Origin: Deltaproteobacteria bacterium
GTDB lineage: Bacteria; Lernaellota; Lernaellaia; JACKCT01
DNA: 64,000 bases
Assembly (NCBI GenBank): GCA_027493875.1
Contig: JAOSJX010000028.1
Span: forward strand, 62,001-126,000
Direction: 5' to 3'
In this document: positions 31,538-41,749 of the stretch, piece after piece
Position numbering within the stretch: the first letter of the stretch is position 1
Layout: each line of letters starts with the position of its first letter
The notes under the pieces: model-generated
What the model was told of the DNA's origin: nothing
Databases searched by the model: none
What the model saw: only the letters and a program-made list of their open reading frames with translations
Translations under genes and position numbers: made by a program

Positions 31538-32076
31538 TGGCCGCGCCGGCGAAAATCTTCGGCGCCCTTGCCGAGTTCCGCACGACGAAAGAGTTGTTCC
31601 ATGCCTGCGAAAAGGTGCGGGACGCGGGGTACAAGACGTGGGACGCGCACAGCCCCTTCCCGGTTCACGGGCTGGAAAAGGCGATGGGGCTTTCGCCTTC
31701 GCGGGTACCGTGGATCGTGCTCGTCGCCGGTCTGACCGGCGCCTCCGGCGGCATGCTGCTCCAATGGTGGGTTTCCACGACCGCTTATCCGCTGGTCATC
31801 TCCGGCAAGCCGCTTTTCTCCTGGCAGGCGTTCGTCCCCATTACGTTCGAACTCGGCGTGCTCTTCGGCGCGCTCGGGGCCGTTCTCGGGATGCTGCATC
31901 TCAACAAACTGCCGCGTTATTACAACGCGCTGTTCCGGTCGCGCCGCTTCGACCGCGTCACCGACAACCGGTTTTTTATTTCGATTGAATCGCGGGATCC
32001 GAAATTCGACGCGGCGCAAACCATGAAATTTCTGGAAAGTCTCGGCGCCATGCACGTCGAGTTGGTGGAGGACTGA
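31537..32076 (+). CDS. actD: Alternative complex III subunit ActD (DUF3341)
   Basis: Intact, 179 residues. It has a cytoplasmic N-terminal part (FGALAEFRTTKELFHACEKVRDAGY, a pattern of this family) and two membrane segments around 60-85 and 97-118. In known complexes ActD packs against ActC and helps close the proton path. Start overlaps the actC stop by one base. Confidence 0.92.
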   Translation: MAAPAKIFGALAEFRTTKELFHACEKVRDAGYKTWDAHSPFPVHGLEKAMGLSPSRVPWIVLVAGLTGASGGMLLQWWVSTTAYPLVISGKPLFSWQAFVPITFELGVLFGALGAVLGMLHLNKLPRYYNALFRSRRFDRVTDNRFFISIESRDPKFDAAQTMKFLESLGAMHVELVED

Positions 32077-32078
32077 CG

Positions 32079-32713
32079 ATGATCTTCCGCCGTGCGTCGT
32101 GGCTTGTCATGGGAGCGGCTCTAATAACGGCGGCGCTTTCCGGCGTGGCTTGCCGGGGAGACATTTCGGACAAGCCGCCCATCCATTTGAACCCGAATAT
32201 GGACAACGTCGCCCGGTACGACATGCAGGAGCCGAATCCGTTTTTCGAGGACGGACGTGCGATGCGTCCGCAGGTCGACGGAACGGTGGCGCGCGGCGAG
32301 TTGCGCGAGGACGATCATTTCTGGCGCGGCCAGATCGCCGGCGAATGGGCGATGGAACTCCCGGACGAGATCGCGTTGACCGAGGAACTCGTGCGCCGCG
32401 GAAAGGAGCGTTTCGGTATCTATTGCGCTCCCTGCCACGACGCCGCGGGCACCGGCAAGGGCATCGTCGTCCAGCGCGGCATGCTTCCGCCGATGCCTTA
32501 CGACAACGAACGGCTGCTCGCGATGCCGATCGGCCAGATTTTCAACATCATGAGCTACGGCGTGCGGCTGATGCCCGCCTACGGCCCGCAAATTCCGGCG
32601 GCGGACCGCTGGGCCGTCGCGGTGTACGTGCGCGCCTTGCAGCACGCGCGGACGGCGACGGTCGACGACCTCCCCGCGGGGAAGCCGCCAAACTTCAGGG
32701 AGGCACGCCGTGA
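32079..32713 (+). CDS. actE: Alternative complex III monoheme cytochrome c lipoprotein, ActE (one frame change)
   Basis: About 211 residues. The signal ends SGVACRG, a lipobox. Conserved MDNVARYDMQEPNPFFEDG precedes the single heme site CAPCHD, and the axial Met is probably in RLMPAYGP. The frame changes near 32685, and the corrected end (LQGGTP, TGA) overlaps the actF GTG start. It passes electrons from ActA toward the oxidase. Confidence 0.9.
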
Positions 32714-33924
32714 GCTACGCGCATCACGCGGTCGAACTCCGGTCGGAACAACTGCGCCTTCCGGAAAACCACGCTTGGCGCAGGCTTCCGCTCATCGCCG
32801 CGATCGTGGGCGGCCTCGGTCTGGCCGCGTCCGCGGGCCTCGGCGTCGGCCAGCCCAAACAGTTTTTCTTCTCCTACCTCGTCGCGTTCATGTTTGGATT
32901 GAGCTTCGCGATCGGCGGGCTCTTTTTCGTGCTCATTCAGTTCGCGTCGCGCGCGGCGTGGAGCGTGGTGGTGCGCCGCGTGGCGGAAAACGCCGCGGCC
33001 GCCGTCCCGGTCTTCGCGGTTCTCTTTCTGCCCATCGCCTTCGGCGCGCACGATCTGTTTCACTGGTCGCACGCCGAGGCGGTCGCGCACGACGCGCTGC
33101 TCGCCGGGAAATCCGGCTATTTGAACCTTCCCTTCTTTTTTATCCGGGCCTTCTTCTATTTCGCGCTTTGGACATTCCTGTCCCAGTGGTATCTGCGGCG
33201 TTCGCTGGAACAGGACCGCACCGGCGACAAGACGATCACGCGCAGGCTTCAGAACGCGTCGGGGCCGTCGATCGTGGTGACCGCGTTGACCATGAACTTC
33301 GCGGCGTTCGACTGGCTGATGTCCCTCGATCCGCATTGGTATTCGACGATGTTCGGCGTGTACTACTTCGCCGGGTGCCTGATCGCGATTTTCGCGTTCC
33401 TGGCGATCGTGACGATCCTCATGCGCCGGTCGGGATTGCTCGAAAACATCGTGACCCGCGAGCACGACCACGACCTCGGCAAGCTGCTCTTCGGCTTCAC
33501 GGTGTTTTGGACCTATATCGCGTTCTCGCAGTACTTCCTGATCTGGTACGCCAATATTCCGGAAGAAACCGTCTGGTACGCGCACCGGATGGAAGGCTCG
33601 TGGAAGACCGTGTCGGTCTTTCTCATGGCCGGGCATTTCGTGATCCCGTTTTTCTACCTGATGCCGCGGGCCGTGAAGCGCAACCGCGTCGCGCTGTTCG
33701 CCGGCGCGTCGTGGATGTTGCTGGTGCATTACGTGGACATCTACTGGCTGGCGCAACCCGTGCTGAACCACCATGGGGCGCATTTCAGCCTGCTTGATGG
33801 GACGACCTTGCTGGGCGTCGGTGGCGTCTTCATCGCCGTCTTCGCCCGTTTCCTCGCGCGCCATGCGCTCGTGCCGCACCGCGATCCGCGGCTGCCCGAG
33901 TCGCTGCGTTTCGAGAACGTATAA
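32710..33924 (+). CDS. actF: Alternative complex III membrane subunit, ActF
   Basis: Intact, 404 residues, about ten membrane segments, related to ActC. Conserved stretches include SGPSIVVTALTMNFAAFDWLM and SLDPHWYSTMFGVYYFAG. It starts with GTG within the actE stop. Following the family model, it holds a proton channel but no quinone site. Confidence 0.93.
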   Translation: MSYAHHAVELRSEQLRLPENHAWRRLPLIAAIVGGLGLAASAGLGVGQPKQFFFSYLVAFMFGLSFAIGGLFFVLIQFASRAAWSVVVRRVAENAAAAVPVFAVLFLPIAFGAHDLFHWSHAEAVAHDALLAGKSGYLNLPFFFIRAFFYFALWTFLSQWYLRRSLEQDRTGDKTITRRLQNASGPSIVVTALTMNFAAFDWLMSLDPHWYSTMFGVYYFAGCLIAIFAFLAIVTILMRRSGLLENIVTREHDHDLGKLLFGFTVFWTYIAFSQYFLIWYANIPEETVWYAHRMEGSWKTVSVFLMAGHFVIPFFYLMPRAVKRNRVALFAGASWMLLVHYVDIYWLAQPVLNHHGAHFSLLDGTTLLGVGGVFIAVFARFLARHALVPHRDPRLPESLRFENV

Positions 33925-33938
33925 AGAGGACGATCGCC

Positions 33939-34362
33939 ATGAGCGACGATCACGACAAAAAGACGGCCGCAACGGATCCCGCCGCGTTGGTGGAAAAAGA
34001 CGGCGCGCCCACCGTGTTCATCATGACGGGGTTGTTCGGGCTGGGGATTTTTTCTGGTGGCCGTCTTCGTCGGCGTCGGGCATTTCGTCAAGGCGAAAAC
34101 ATTCGCCGAATACGAGAAAAAAACGTTGGCCGTCGTGGACGACCGGCTTCCCGCGGCGCGGGAGCGGGACCGCGAAGAGACGACGGCCTACGGCGTCTTG
34201 GACGCCGCCGCGGGACGCTACCGGATTCCCGTGGACGAAGCGGTTCGAGCCATGATCGGGCATCCGGAATCGCTGGCCCCGATTGTTTTCAACCAGCCGG
34301 CCGCGGAGGAAGCCTCGGAACCGGAAGCCGCGGACGGCGCGGCGCCGGGCGCCGGAGGCTGA
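33939..34362 (+). CDS. Small single-pass membrane protein of the act-cta operon (one frame change)
   Basis: About 141 residues. An acidic/Lys N-terminus, one membrane segment (FIMTGLFGLGIFFLVAVFVG, frame change near 34050), then an outer region with RYRIPVDEAVRAMIGHP and an Ala/Glu-rich tail. Short proteins with an 'IP.D.A...' segment occur at this place in other act-cta clusters. No function is known, but position between ActF and Sco suggests an assembly or linking role. Confidence 0.6.
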
Positions 34363-34385
34363 CGGCGATCCGGCGGGTGAGGACG

Positions 34386-35203
34386 ATGACCGTGCGGACC
34401 ATCGGAAGAATGGCCGCGCTTGTTGGCCTTTTGGTTTTCGGAACGGTGCCGGCGGCGCGCGCGAAGGAATTGCCCCCCGCGAACTCGAAGGGGTCACCGT
34501 GGAGGAGCACCTCGGCCGCGCGGTTCCGGCGGAGCTGACGTTTCGGGACCAGAACGGCGATACCGTCCGGCTGGGCGACTACTGGAAGGACGGCAAGACC
34601 GTCATGCTGACGCTGAACTATTTCGAGTGCCCCATGCTCTGCTCGATTCAGCTCAACAAGCTGGTCGAGGGGCTCCGGGAACTTTCGTGGACCATCGGTG
34701 AGGATTTTCGCATCGTGACCGTGAGCATCGATTCGACCGAAAAACCCAAACTGGCGAAAGCCAAGCGGGCGACCTACCTCAAAGAACTCGGCCGACCGGA
34801 GGCGGACTGGAATTTCCTGACCGGCGACGACGCGTCGATCCGGGCGCTCGCCGACGCCGTCGGCTTTCGTTTTCACTGGGTCGAGGAGACGAAACAATTC
34901 GCCCACCCGGCCGTCGTGTTCGTGCTTTCCCCGGACGGGGTGGTCGCGCGTTACATTTACGGCATTGAATATCCGGCGCGCGATCTTAAATTCGCGCTGG
35001 TCGAAGCATCCGAGGGCCGGCTGGGATCGCCCGTGGACAAGTTTTTTCTGAGCTGCTTCCACTACGACTCGACCGTCGGCGCTTACGGACCGTGGGCCAT
35101 GGGCATCATGCGCGCGGCGGGCGTCGTTTCGATGCTCGTGCTCTCGGTGGTGCTGACGGCGCTCTGGCGGCGCGACCTTGCGCGCCGGGCGCGGAGGAGC
35201 TGA
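34386..35203 (+). CDS. Second Sco-type copper chaperone with C-terminal anchor (one frame change)
   Basis: About 272 residues. A signal peptide ends PAARAKE; the frame changes near 34478 (C run); then comes a thioredoxin fold with ECPMLCSIQLNK (CxxxC) and the distal His in KQFAHPAVVFVLS. It ends with FHYDSTVGAYGPWAMGIMR and a membrane segment with basic flank. That C-terminal tail differs from the gene at 25416 and is typical of the Sco form found next to act/caa3 genes. CuA loading of subunit II, the next gene, is the likely job. Confidence 0.88.
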
Positions 35204-35204
35204 C

Positions 35205-36194
35205 GTGAATTCGGTTTACCTGCAAGCGGCCTTGCGCGCCGGACTTGTGCGCAACGACGGCGGCACGTTTTGGATGCCGCCCCAGGCCTCGACCGTCGCG
35301 TCCGGCGTCGATGAGACGTTCTACTTTATTTATTACCTGTCGGTCTTCTTTTTCATCGTGATCGTCGCCGCCATGGCGTTTTTCGCGCTGCGTTACCGTT
35401 TCCGTTCGGAAAAAGACCGCACCAGCGGCGTCACCCATCACACCGGCCTCGAAATCGTGTGGAGCGTCATCCCGTCGATCCTGCTGCTCGCCATCTTCCT
35501 CTGGGGCTTCACCGGTTTCGTGGATCTTTCCGTGCCGCCCGGCGACGCGCTCAACGTACGCGTGACCGGCCAGAAATGGCTCTGGTCGTTCAGCTATCCG
35601 GACGCCGGCGTCACGTCGAACGAGCTCGTCGTCCCCGAAGGCCGCGCCGTCAAACTGACCATGTCGTCGCGCGACGTCATTCACAGTTTTTACGTGCCCG
35701 ACTTCCGCGTGAAGCGCGACGTGCTGCCCAACCGGTACACGGTCGTCTGGTTCAAAACGGAAAAGCCGGGCGAACATCATGTGTTCTGCGCCGAATATTG
35801 CGGAACGAATCACTCGCGCATGCTCACCAAGGTGCGCGTGCTGGCGCGGGCGGACTACGACAAATGGCTCGCGGAGACGGCGAGCGCGGGCGAAGGCATG
35901 GATCCGGTGGCCTTCGGCGAGCAGCTCTTCACGCAGAAGGGATGCAACGCCTGCCACACGGTCGACGGCACGAAACGCATCGGCCCGCCCCTCAATGGCA
36001 TCTTCGGGCACACCGTCGGCCTGATCGACGGCACGAGCGTCACGGTGGACGACAACTATCTCCGCCAGAGCCTGATGGACCCGGCCAGCCAGGTGGTTCA
36101 AGGCTTCGCGCCGGTGATGCCGCCGTTCAAGGGCCAACTCAAGGATAAGGAAGTCGACGCGCTGATCGACTACATCAAATCGCTGAAGGAATAG
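35205..36194 (+). CDS. ctaC: caa3 oxidase subunit II with fused cytochrome c
   Basis: Intact, 329 residues. Two membrane segments (about 42-65 and 85-105), then a cupredoxin domain with the CuA ligands (His in [10 protein letters not shown], then [12 protein letters not shown]). A C-terminal cytochrome c domain has CNACH and the axial Met in APVMPPFKG. The fused heme makes this a caa3 enzyme. The start is a GTG at 35205, one base past the Sco stop; an in-frame ATG slightly upstream overlaps that gene. Confidence 0.96.
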   Translation: MNSVYLQAALRAGLVRNDGGTFWMPPQASTVASGVDETFYFIYYLSVFFFIVIVAAMAFFALRYRFRSEKDRTSGVTHHTGLEIVWSVIPSILLLAIFLWGFTGFVDLSVPPGDALNVRVTGQKWLWSFSYPDAGVTSNELVVPEGRAVKLTMSSRDVIHSFYVPDFRVKRDVLPNRYTVVWFKTEKPGEHHVFCAEYCGTNHSRMLTKVRVLARADYDKWLAETASAGEGMDPVAFGEQLFTQKGCNACHTVDGTKRIGPPLNGIFGHTVGLIDGTSVTVDDNYLRQSLMDPASQVVQGFAPVMPPFKGQLKDKEVDALIDYIKSLKE

Positions 36195-36213
36195 AGACCG
36201 CGGAGAAACCACC

Positions 36214-37877
36214 ATGGCCGGAACCCTGACGGAAACCTTGCCCGGAACGCACGCCTCCGGCGCGCACGCCGAGGGAAACTACCTCACCTCGCACCGCGGC
36301 GTTCTTTCGTGGATTTTTACGCTCGACCACAAGCGCATCGGCCTCATGTACCTGGGCTCGGTCCTCTTCTTCTTCCTGCTGGCCGGCCTGTTCGCCATCG
36401 CCATCCGGTTGGAACTTTTCACGCCCGAAGGCGCCACGTTCTCCGCCGATACGTACAATAAATTGTTTACGCTGCACGGCGCGATCATGATCTTTCTGGT
36501 CATTATCCCGTCCATCCCGGCGAGCCTCGGCAACTTCGCGCTGCCGCTCATGCTCGGCGCCAAGGACGTCGCCTTCCCGCGCCTCAACCTTCTTTCGTTT
36601 CACATCTACGTGCTCGGCGCCGCGACGCTCGTGTACACGATCGTCGCCGGGTCCTTCGACACCGGATGGACCTTTACACGCCCTACAGCACCACCACCGA
36701 CACCGCGGTCATCTCCGCCGTCACCGGCGCCTTCATTCTCGGGTTTTCCTCGATCCTCACGGGCCTCAATTTTATCGTGACGATCCACAAGATGCGCGCG
36801 CCGGGGATGACCTGGTTCAAGATGCCGCTCTTTATCTGGGCGACCTACGCGACCGCGGTCATCCAGCTCCTCGCCACGCCCGTGCTCGCGATCACGCTGC
36901 TCCTGCTCATCGTCGAGCGCGTCCTGCAGATCGGCATTTTCGATCCGGCGATGGGCGGCGATCCCGTGTTGTTCCAGCACTTTTTCTGGTTCTACTCGCA
37001 CCCCGCGGTGTACATCATGATCGTGCCGCCGTTCGGCGTGATCAGCGAACTCATTACGGCGAATTCGCGAAAACATATTTTCGGCTATAAGGCCGTCGCC
37101 TATTCGTCCGTAGCCATCGCGGTCATCGGCTTCCTCGTGTGGGGCCACCACATGTTCGTTTCCGGACAGTCGATGCTGGCGGGCGCCGTCTTCTCGTTCC
37201 TCACGTTTTTCGTTGCCGTTCCGACGGCGATCAAAGTGTTCAGTTGGGTCGCCACCATGTGGCGCGGCTCGATCCGGTTCACGACGCCCATGCTCTACGC
37301 GTTGTCGTTCCTTTTCCTGTTCACCATCGGCGGCCTCACCGGCCTGTTTCTCGGAGCGCTCGCCGTGGACGTCCATCTTCACGACACCTATTTCGTCGTC
37401 GCGCACTTTCACTACGTGATGATGGGCGGCGGCATCATCGCCTTCCTGGGCGGCCTGCACCACTGGTGGCCGAAAATGTTCGGCCGCATGTACAGCCGCA
37501 CGTGGTCGCGCGTGTCCGTGCTCCTCATTTTCATCGGCTTCAACGTCACGTTCTTTTCGCAGTTCATTCTGGGGTCGCGCGGAATGCCGCGGCGCTACCA
37601 CGAATATCTGCCGGAATTCACGACATGGCATCAGGCCTCGACGGCCGGGTCGTTGATTCTCGCGGCGGGCTTGTTCATCGCGGCGTTCTACCTTGCCCAT
37701 TCACTCTTCCGCGGCGAACGGGCGCCGGATAACCCCTGGGGCGCCGTAACCCTCGATTGGGCGACCGCCACGCCGCCGATCACGCACAACTTCCCCGAGC
37801 AGCCCATCGTGACGGCCGGCCCCTACGACTTTCCCGAGCGGGAACCCGATCCGCACCACGACAAAGGAGACGCTTGA
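36214..37877 (+). CDS. ctaD: caa3 oxidase subunit I (A2 type, one frame change)
   Basis: About 554 residues, twelve membrane segments. Catalytic subunit that reduces O2 at the heme a3-CuB site. Ligands are visible: low-spin His in LFTLHGAIM, CuB/His-Tyr in [11 protein letters not shown], paired CuB His in WGHHMFVSG, and both late His in VVAHFHYVM. The D-channel-end region reads YSHPAVY, not GHPEVY, so the glutamate is replaced by the Tyr-Ser pair of the A2 group. The frame changes near 36665. The end overlaps ctaE (TGATG). Confidence 0.95.
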
Positions 37878-38536
37878 TGAGCGCGTCGCACGAAAACGCG
37901 CACGGCGATCACCCGAGCTTTTTGCAGCACCACTTCTATACCGTGGAGCAGCAAGCCTCGGCCGCCAAATTCGGCATGTGGCTATTTCTGGCGCAGGAAA
38001 TCCTGTTCTTCTCCGGACTCTTCCTCGCGTACGCCGCCTACCGCTTCTTCTATCCCGACACGTTTCTCCACGCGCACGAGCATCTGAGCGTGCCCATGGG
38101 CGCGACGAACACCGTCGTGCTCATCACCAGTTCCCTCACCATGGCCCTCGGCGTCCGCGCCGCGCAGATGGGCGAACGCAAAAAAACGGTCGGCTATCTC
38201 GCCGCGACCATCCTGTTCGCGTGCGTCTTTCTGGTCATCAAATACTTCGAGTATTCGCACAAATTTCACGACGGCCTGCTGCCCGGCAAATACTTCAGCC
38301 ACCTCGGCATGGAAGGCGAGCCGCAAATCTTCTTCGGCATCTACTTCGTGCTGACCGGCCTGCACGGCCTGCACGTGCTGGTCGGCATCGGCGTCCTTTT
38401 GTGGGTGATGATCCTGGCGCAAAAAGGCCGGTTCAGCCCCGACTACTACTCGCCGGTCGAAAACGTCGGATTGTATTGGCACTTGGTCGACCTGATCTGG
38501 ATTTTCCTGTTTCCCCTGCTCTACCTCGTCCGGTAG
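37877..38536 (+). CDS. ctaE: caa3 oxidase subunit III
   Basis: Intact, 219 residues. Membrane segments include [22 protein letters not shown]-type helix 1/2, the conserved [19 protein letters not shown] and the last segment [19 protein letters not shown]. Together these are the standard signature of COX3. Stabilises proton uptake in subunit I. Start overlaps the ctaD stop by one base. Confidence 0.95.
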   Translation: MSASHENAHGDHPSFLQHHFYTVEQQASAAKFGMWLFLAQEILFFSGLFLAYAAYRFFYPDTFLHAHEHLSVPMGATNTVVLITSSLTMALGVRAAQMGERKKTVGYLAATILFACVFLVIKYFEYSHKFHDGLLPGKYFSHLGMEGEPQIFFGIYFVLTGLHGLHVLVGIGVLLWVMILAQKGRFSPDYYSPVENVGLYWHLVDLIWIFLFPLLYLVR

Positions 38537-38551
38537 GCGACGGAGAACCGC

Positions 38552-38968
38552 ATGGCGCATCAAACAACGCACTCCGAGGCGCACGGACACCACGTCCTGC
38601 CCCTCAAAGTTTATTTCGGGGTATACGGCGCGCTCCTCGTCCTGACCGTCGTCACGGTGATGGTGTCGTACATGGACCTCGGCAGTTCGGCGATCGTCGT
38701 CGCGCTCGTCGTCGCGATCGTGAAAGCCGCCTTCGTGGCGCTTTATTTCATGCACCTGCGTTACGACGACCGGTTCAACGGCCTCGTCTTTTTATCGTCC
38801 GTTCTCTTTCTCATGCTTTTTTTCGCCTTCACTTTCATCGACCTCACTTCGCGCGGTTACCTCATCCCCGAAGAGGGTAATTTTACGCTGCGTAACGAGC
38901 AGAAAGCCGCGCAGGCCTCGGAGGCGCCGGCCGAACCCGCGGCCGGGGAAGCGCCCGCCCACCACTAG
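38552..38968 (+). CDS. ctaF: caa3 oxidase subunit IV
   Basis: Intact, 138 residues. Three membrane segments and the conserved IVKAAFVALYFMHLRYD of the COX4/CyoD family. The tail is Ala/Glu/Pro-rich and ends in HH. It closes the act-cta operon; no clear terminator hairpin follows before the next gene at 39041. Confidence 0.92.
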   Translation: MAHQTTHSEAHGHHVLPLKVYFGVYGALLVLTVVTVMVSYMDLGSSAIVVALVVAIVKAAFVALYFMHLRYDDRFNGLVFLSSVLFLMLFFAFTFIDLTSRGYLIPEEGNFTLRNEQKAAQASEAPAEPAAGEAPAHH

Positions 38969-39040
38969 ATATCTCCGTTGACATCGCCCGGGGCATCGCC
39001 GAACATCGAAGCGTGGCGCGGATGAACGCGCGTTTTCTCA

Positions 39041-40831
39041 ATGGGGATGGCCATGGCGACCGCTCAGGACAAACTCACCGATACCCTCACCATCGATCCC
39101 GACACGATTCCCGGCCGGGAAGCGCTCGAACGGTGGGACGCGCATAAACCGGACAATTTTTACGACGCGAATCCGCTGCTGCGCCGTCTTTTGACGCGCC
39201 TCCGCGGGGCGGAAGTCGATCACAAGGCCCTCTCGGGTTTCGGAGCGATCGTGGCGCAGGCCGTGGACGTTCTCGCCATGGAAAACGACCGCTTGGGCAA
39301 TCATCCGCGCGTGGAGCGCTTCGACGGCCTCGGCACGCGCCTTGAGGGAGTCGTTTTTCATCCGACTTATCACGCCGCCGGCAAACCCGCGTACGACGCC
39401 GGCGTCATCGCCTGCCTCAAGGAGCCGGGCATGACGTGGTTTCAGTCGACGCTCTTCTACCTGCTCGGCCATTGCGGAGAAATGGGGCACCTCTGCCCGA
39501 TCACCTGCACGTCCGGACTCGTGCGCGCCGTGCAGCAAAAAGGCTCCGCGGAACTCAAGGAAAAATGGCTTCCCGGCCTTTTGACCGCGTCTTATGAAGA
39601 GAAGCTCCACGGCAGCCAGTTTCTCACGGAAGTGCAGGGCGGCAGCGACGTAGGGTCCAATATTCTCGTCGCCCGGAAAAGCGGCGGCGCAGCGGCGCCG
39701 TTCCGCCTCTACGGGGAAAAATGGTTTTGCTCCGTCGCCGACGGCGATCTGTTCATCGTCACCGCGCGGCCGGAAGGCGCGCCGGAGGGAACCGCGGGAC
39801 TCGGCTGCTTCCTCGTGCCCAGGCGCCTCGACGACGGAAAACCGAACCATTTCGCGCTGCGCCGGCTGAAGGACAAAATCGGCACGCGCACCCTCGCGAC
39901 CGCGGAGATCGATTTCGAAGGCAGCTACGCGTGGCCCGTCGGCCGGCTCGACGAGGGCTTCAAAATCGCCGTCGGCGTCGTGCTCAATACCTCGCGCTTC
40001 ATGAACGCGCTCGGCTGCGCGTCCGCGATGCGCCGCGCGTATCTCGAAGCGGCGAGTTACGCGGCGTTCCGCGAGGCCTTCGGCGCGCCGATCCTCAAAT
40101 ACCCGCTCGTCCGCGAGACGCTGGCGATCATGAAGACCGAGGAAGCCGCCGCGCTGTTGTCCTCGTTCTATCTGTCCGAGCTGATCGACCTCATGGACAA
40201 GGGCGAGGCCACGGAAGAGGACGAAGCCGCGCACCGCATTCTCGTGAACGTGAACAAGTATTGGACGAGCGTCATGGCGTCCGACGTCACGCGCCGCGGC
40301 ATCGAAGTTCTCGGCGGCAACGGCACCATCGAAACGTTTTCCGTCATGCCGCGCCTGTACCGCGACGCGATCGTGCTCGAGGCGTGGGAAGGCAGCCATA
40401 ACGTGCTTTGCATGCAGGTGCTCCGCGATGCGCAGAAACTCGGGCTTTTCGACGTGGTGGACCGCCGTTTGCGTGATCTCGCCGGGAAGGCGAAACCGCG
40501 TTTCGCGGAGGAGATCGCGACGCTCGAAACCGCGTGGTCCGCGCTGAGGCCCAAACTCGACCGTTGCCTGAAGGACGCCGCGTACGCCGCGACGCACGTC
40601 AAGCGCCATCTGGAATCGCTGATGCAGGCGTTCCAAAACGCGGTGCTCTTCGAGCAGGCGGCCTGGGACGCCGAACAGGGCGAAACGACCGACACCGCCG
40701 CGATGGCGCGCTTCCATCAGCGCCGGTGGCTCGATCCGGCTTACCGCGCGGACGAAGACCCCGACTACCTCGCGGGGATCGACGCGGTGCTCGCCGGCGA
40801 TCCGATTTTCCCTGAATCCGCGTCGATGTAA
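39041..40831 (+). CDS. AidB-like acyl-CoA dehydrogenase
   Basis: Intact, 596 residues, longer than a standard acyl-CoA dehydrogenase and close to the AidB/ACAD-with-extension size. Flavin motifs are FLTEVQGGSDVGSN and KWFCSVADGD; late conserved stretches are EVLGGNGTIE and LEAWEGSHNVLCMQVL. The base that removes the alpha-proton cannot be placed with confidence, as in AidB where that activity is lost. Three in-frame ATGs occur within 13 bases (39041, 39047, 39053); any could start it. It stands alone after the oxidase operon. Confidence 0.88.
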   Translation: MGMAMATAQDKLTDTLTIDPDTIPGREALERWDAHKPDNFYDANPLLRRLLTRLRGAEVDHKALSGFGAIVAQAVDVLAMENDRLGNHPRVERFDGLGTRLEGVVFHPTYHAAGKPAYDAGVIACLKEPGMTWFQSTLFYLLGHCGEMGHLCPITCTSGLVRAVQQKGSAELKEKWLPGLLTASYEEKLHGSQFLTEVQGGSDVGSNILVARKSGGAAAPFRLYGEKWFCSVADGDLFIVTARPEGAPEGTAGLGCFLVPRRLDDGKPNHFALRRLKDKIGTRTLATAEIDFEGSYAWPVGRLDEGFKIAVGVVLNTSRFMNALGCASAMRRAYLEAASYAAFREAFGAPILKYPLVRETLAIMKTEEAAALLSSFYLSELIDLMDKGEATEEDEAAHRILVNVNKYWTSVMASDVTRRGIEVLGGNGTIETFSVMPRLYRDAIVLEAWEGSHNVLCMQVLRDAQKLGLFDVVDRRLRDLAGKAKPRFAEEIATLETAWSALRPKLDRCLKDAAYAATHVKRHLESLMQAFQNAVLFEQAAWDAEQGETTDTAAMARFHQRRWLDPAYRADEDPDYLAGIDAVLAGDPIFPESASM

Positions 40832-40934
40832 CCGCGTCCCGCGCGTTCATATTTTATCCTTCATTCCCCGTACTTCATCCCTCATCCTTCATCCCTCCTC
40901 CATCATTCCGCCGCCTCCGCTCACTTGGCGCCCA

Positions 40935-40962
40935 CCAAAAACCAAAAACCAAAAACCAAAAA
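40935..40962 (+). repeat. 7-bp tandem repeat, four copies
   Basis: CCAAAAA repeats four times. It lies in the 40832-41042 gap beside pyrimidine-rich word-like text (CATCCCTC, CTCTGTGCCTCTGTG) that I associate with interspersed intergenic repeats. The gap has no gene. Confidence 0.85.
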
Positions 40963-41042
40963 CCTTCTTCCCCTCTGTGCCTCTGTGTCTCGGTGGTTTG
41001 TCGATGCTCCGTTCACCTCGCGGTTAATGGGAGGGTACGTTG

Positions 41043-41749
41043 ATGCCCAAGTCGAAAATCGCGATCCCCGACATCGCCGACGTTGTCGCCGGTTGCGAAA
41101 AAGTCACCGTGGAAATGCACATTTATCAGGGCCACCTGCTCGCCAGGGCCTTCTTTGACGACTCGCGCGAACTCTTCGAATCCCGCGGCAAGAAGACGAT
41201 GAGCGTGAGAAAGCTCGCGCGTTATCTGATGACAAATCACGGCATCTCGCGAAGCCCGTCGGCCATCCGCCAGATCCTCGCCGCGCATTTCCAGGAGCCC
41301 GACCTTCTGCTTACGGAAGACGAAGCTTTACGCCTCTCCTTCCGCCACCGCGTCGACCTGCTGCGCGTCCCCGCCGCGGACAAACCTCCTGGGCTCGCCG
41401 CGTACTCACCGAAAAGCTGAGTACGCGCGCCCTCGCCAAACTGCTGGTCGAAGTCTACGGCCCGAAACGTCCACCGCGTACTCACCACGAAAAACTGCTC
41501 CTCCTCTCCAAGCAGATGACCCGCGTACTCACCTCCTGGCCCGATGCCCCGCCCGAACTCTCCCGACATCTCGCGCACTTCGCCGCCGCCCTGCGTGCTC
41601 ACCGTCCCGTGACCGGTTCCCACGCCGTAGCTTCGCGAAGGCGGGTGCCCGAACCTGGGAACGCCGAGCCCCCGCCTTCGCGGCACGCCATAGCGCCGCT
41701 TCGGCGCGGCGGCGGCAGCTCGGCCCGACACCACGGACGAACAACGTGA
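41043..41749 (+). CDS. Hypothetical HTH-like protein gene invaded by palindromes (one frame change)
   Basis: I do not recognise this protein. ATG at 41043 follows GGGAGGG. Residues 1-115 are ordinary globular sequence, with a possible helix-turn-helix in SVRKLARYLMTNHGISRS. The frame changes near 41385 and continues with RRVLTEKLSTRALAKLL, RPPRTHHEKLL and TRVLTSWPD. Each of these three places is encoded by the word CGCGTACTCACC; the first forms a perfect 10-bp hairpin (41399-41408 with 41418-41427). After about 41610 the sequence becomes repeat-derived (Arg/Pro/Gly), so the true end is unclear. Coding at 41878-42042 may be its displaced C-terminus. Confidence 0.5.
41399..41427. repeat. Perfect 10-bp hairpin inside the hypothetical gene
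   Basis: CGCGTACTCA and TGAGTACGCG with a 9-base loop. The same core is found at 5803-5823. It is read in frame as RVLTEKLSTRA. Confidence 0.85.
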
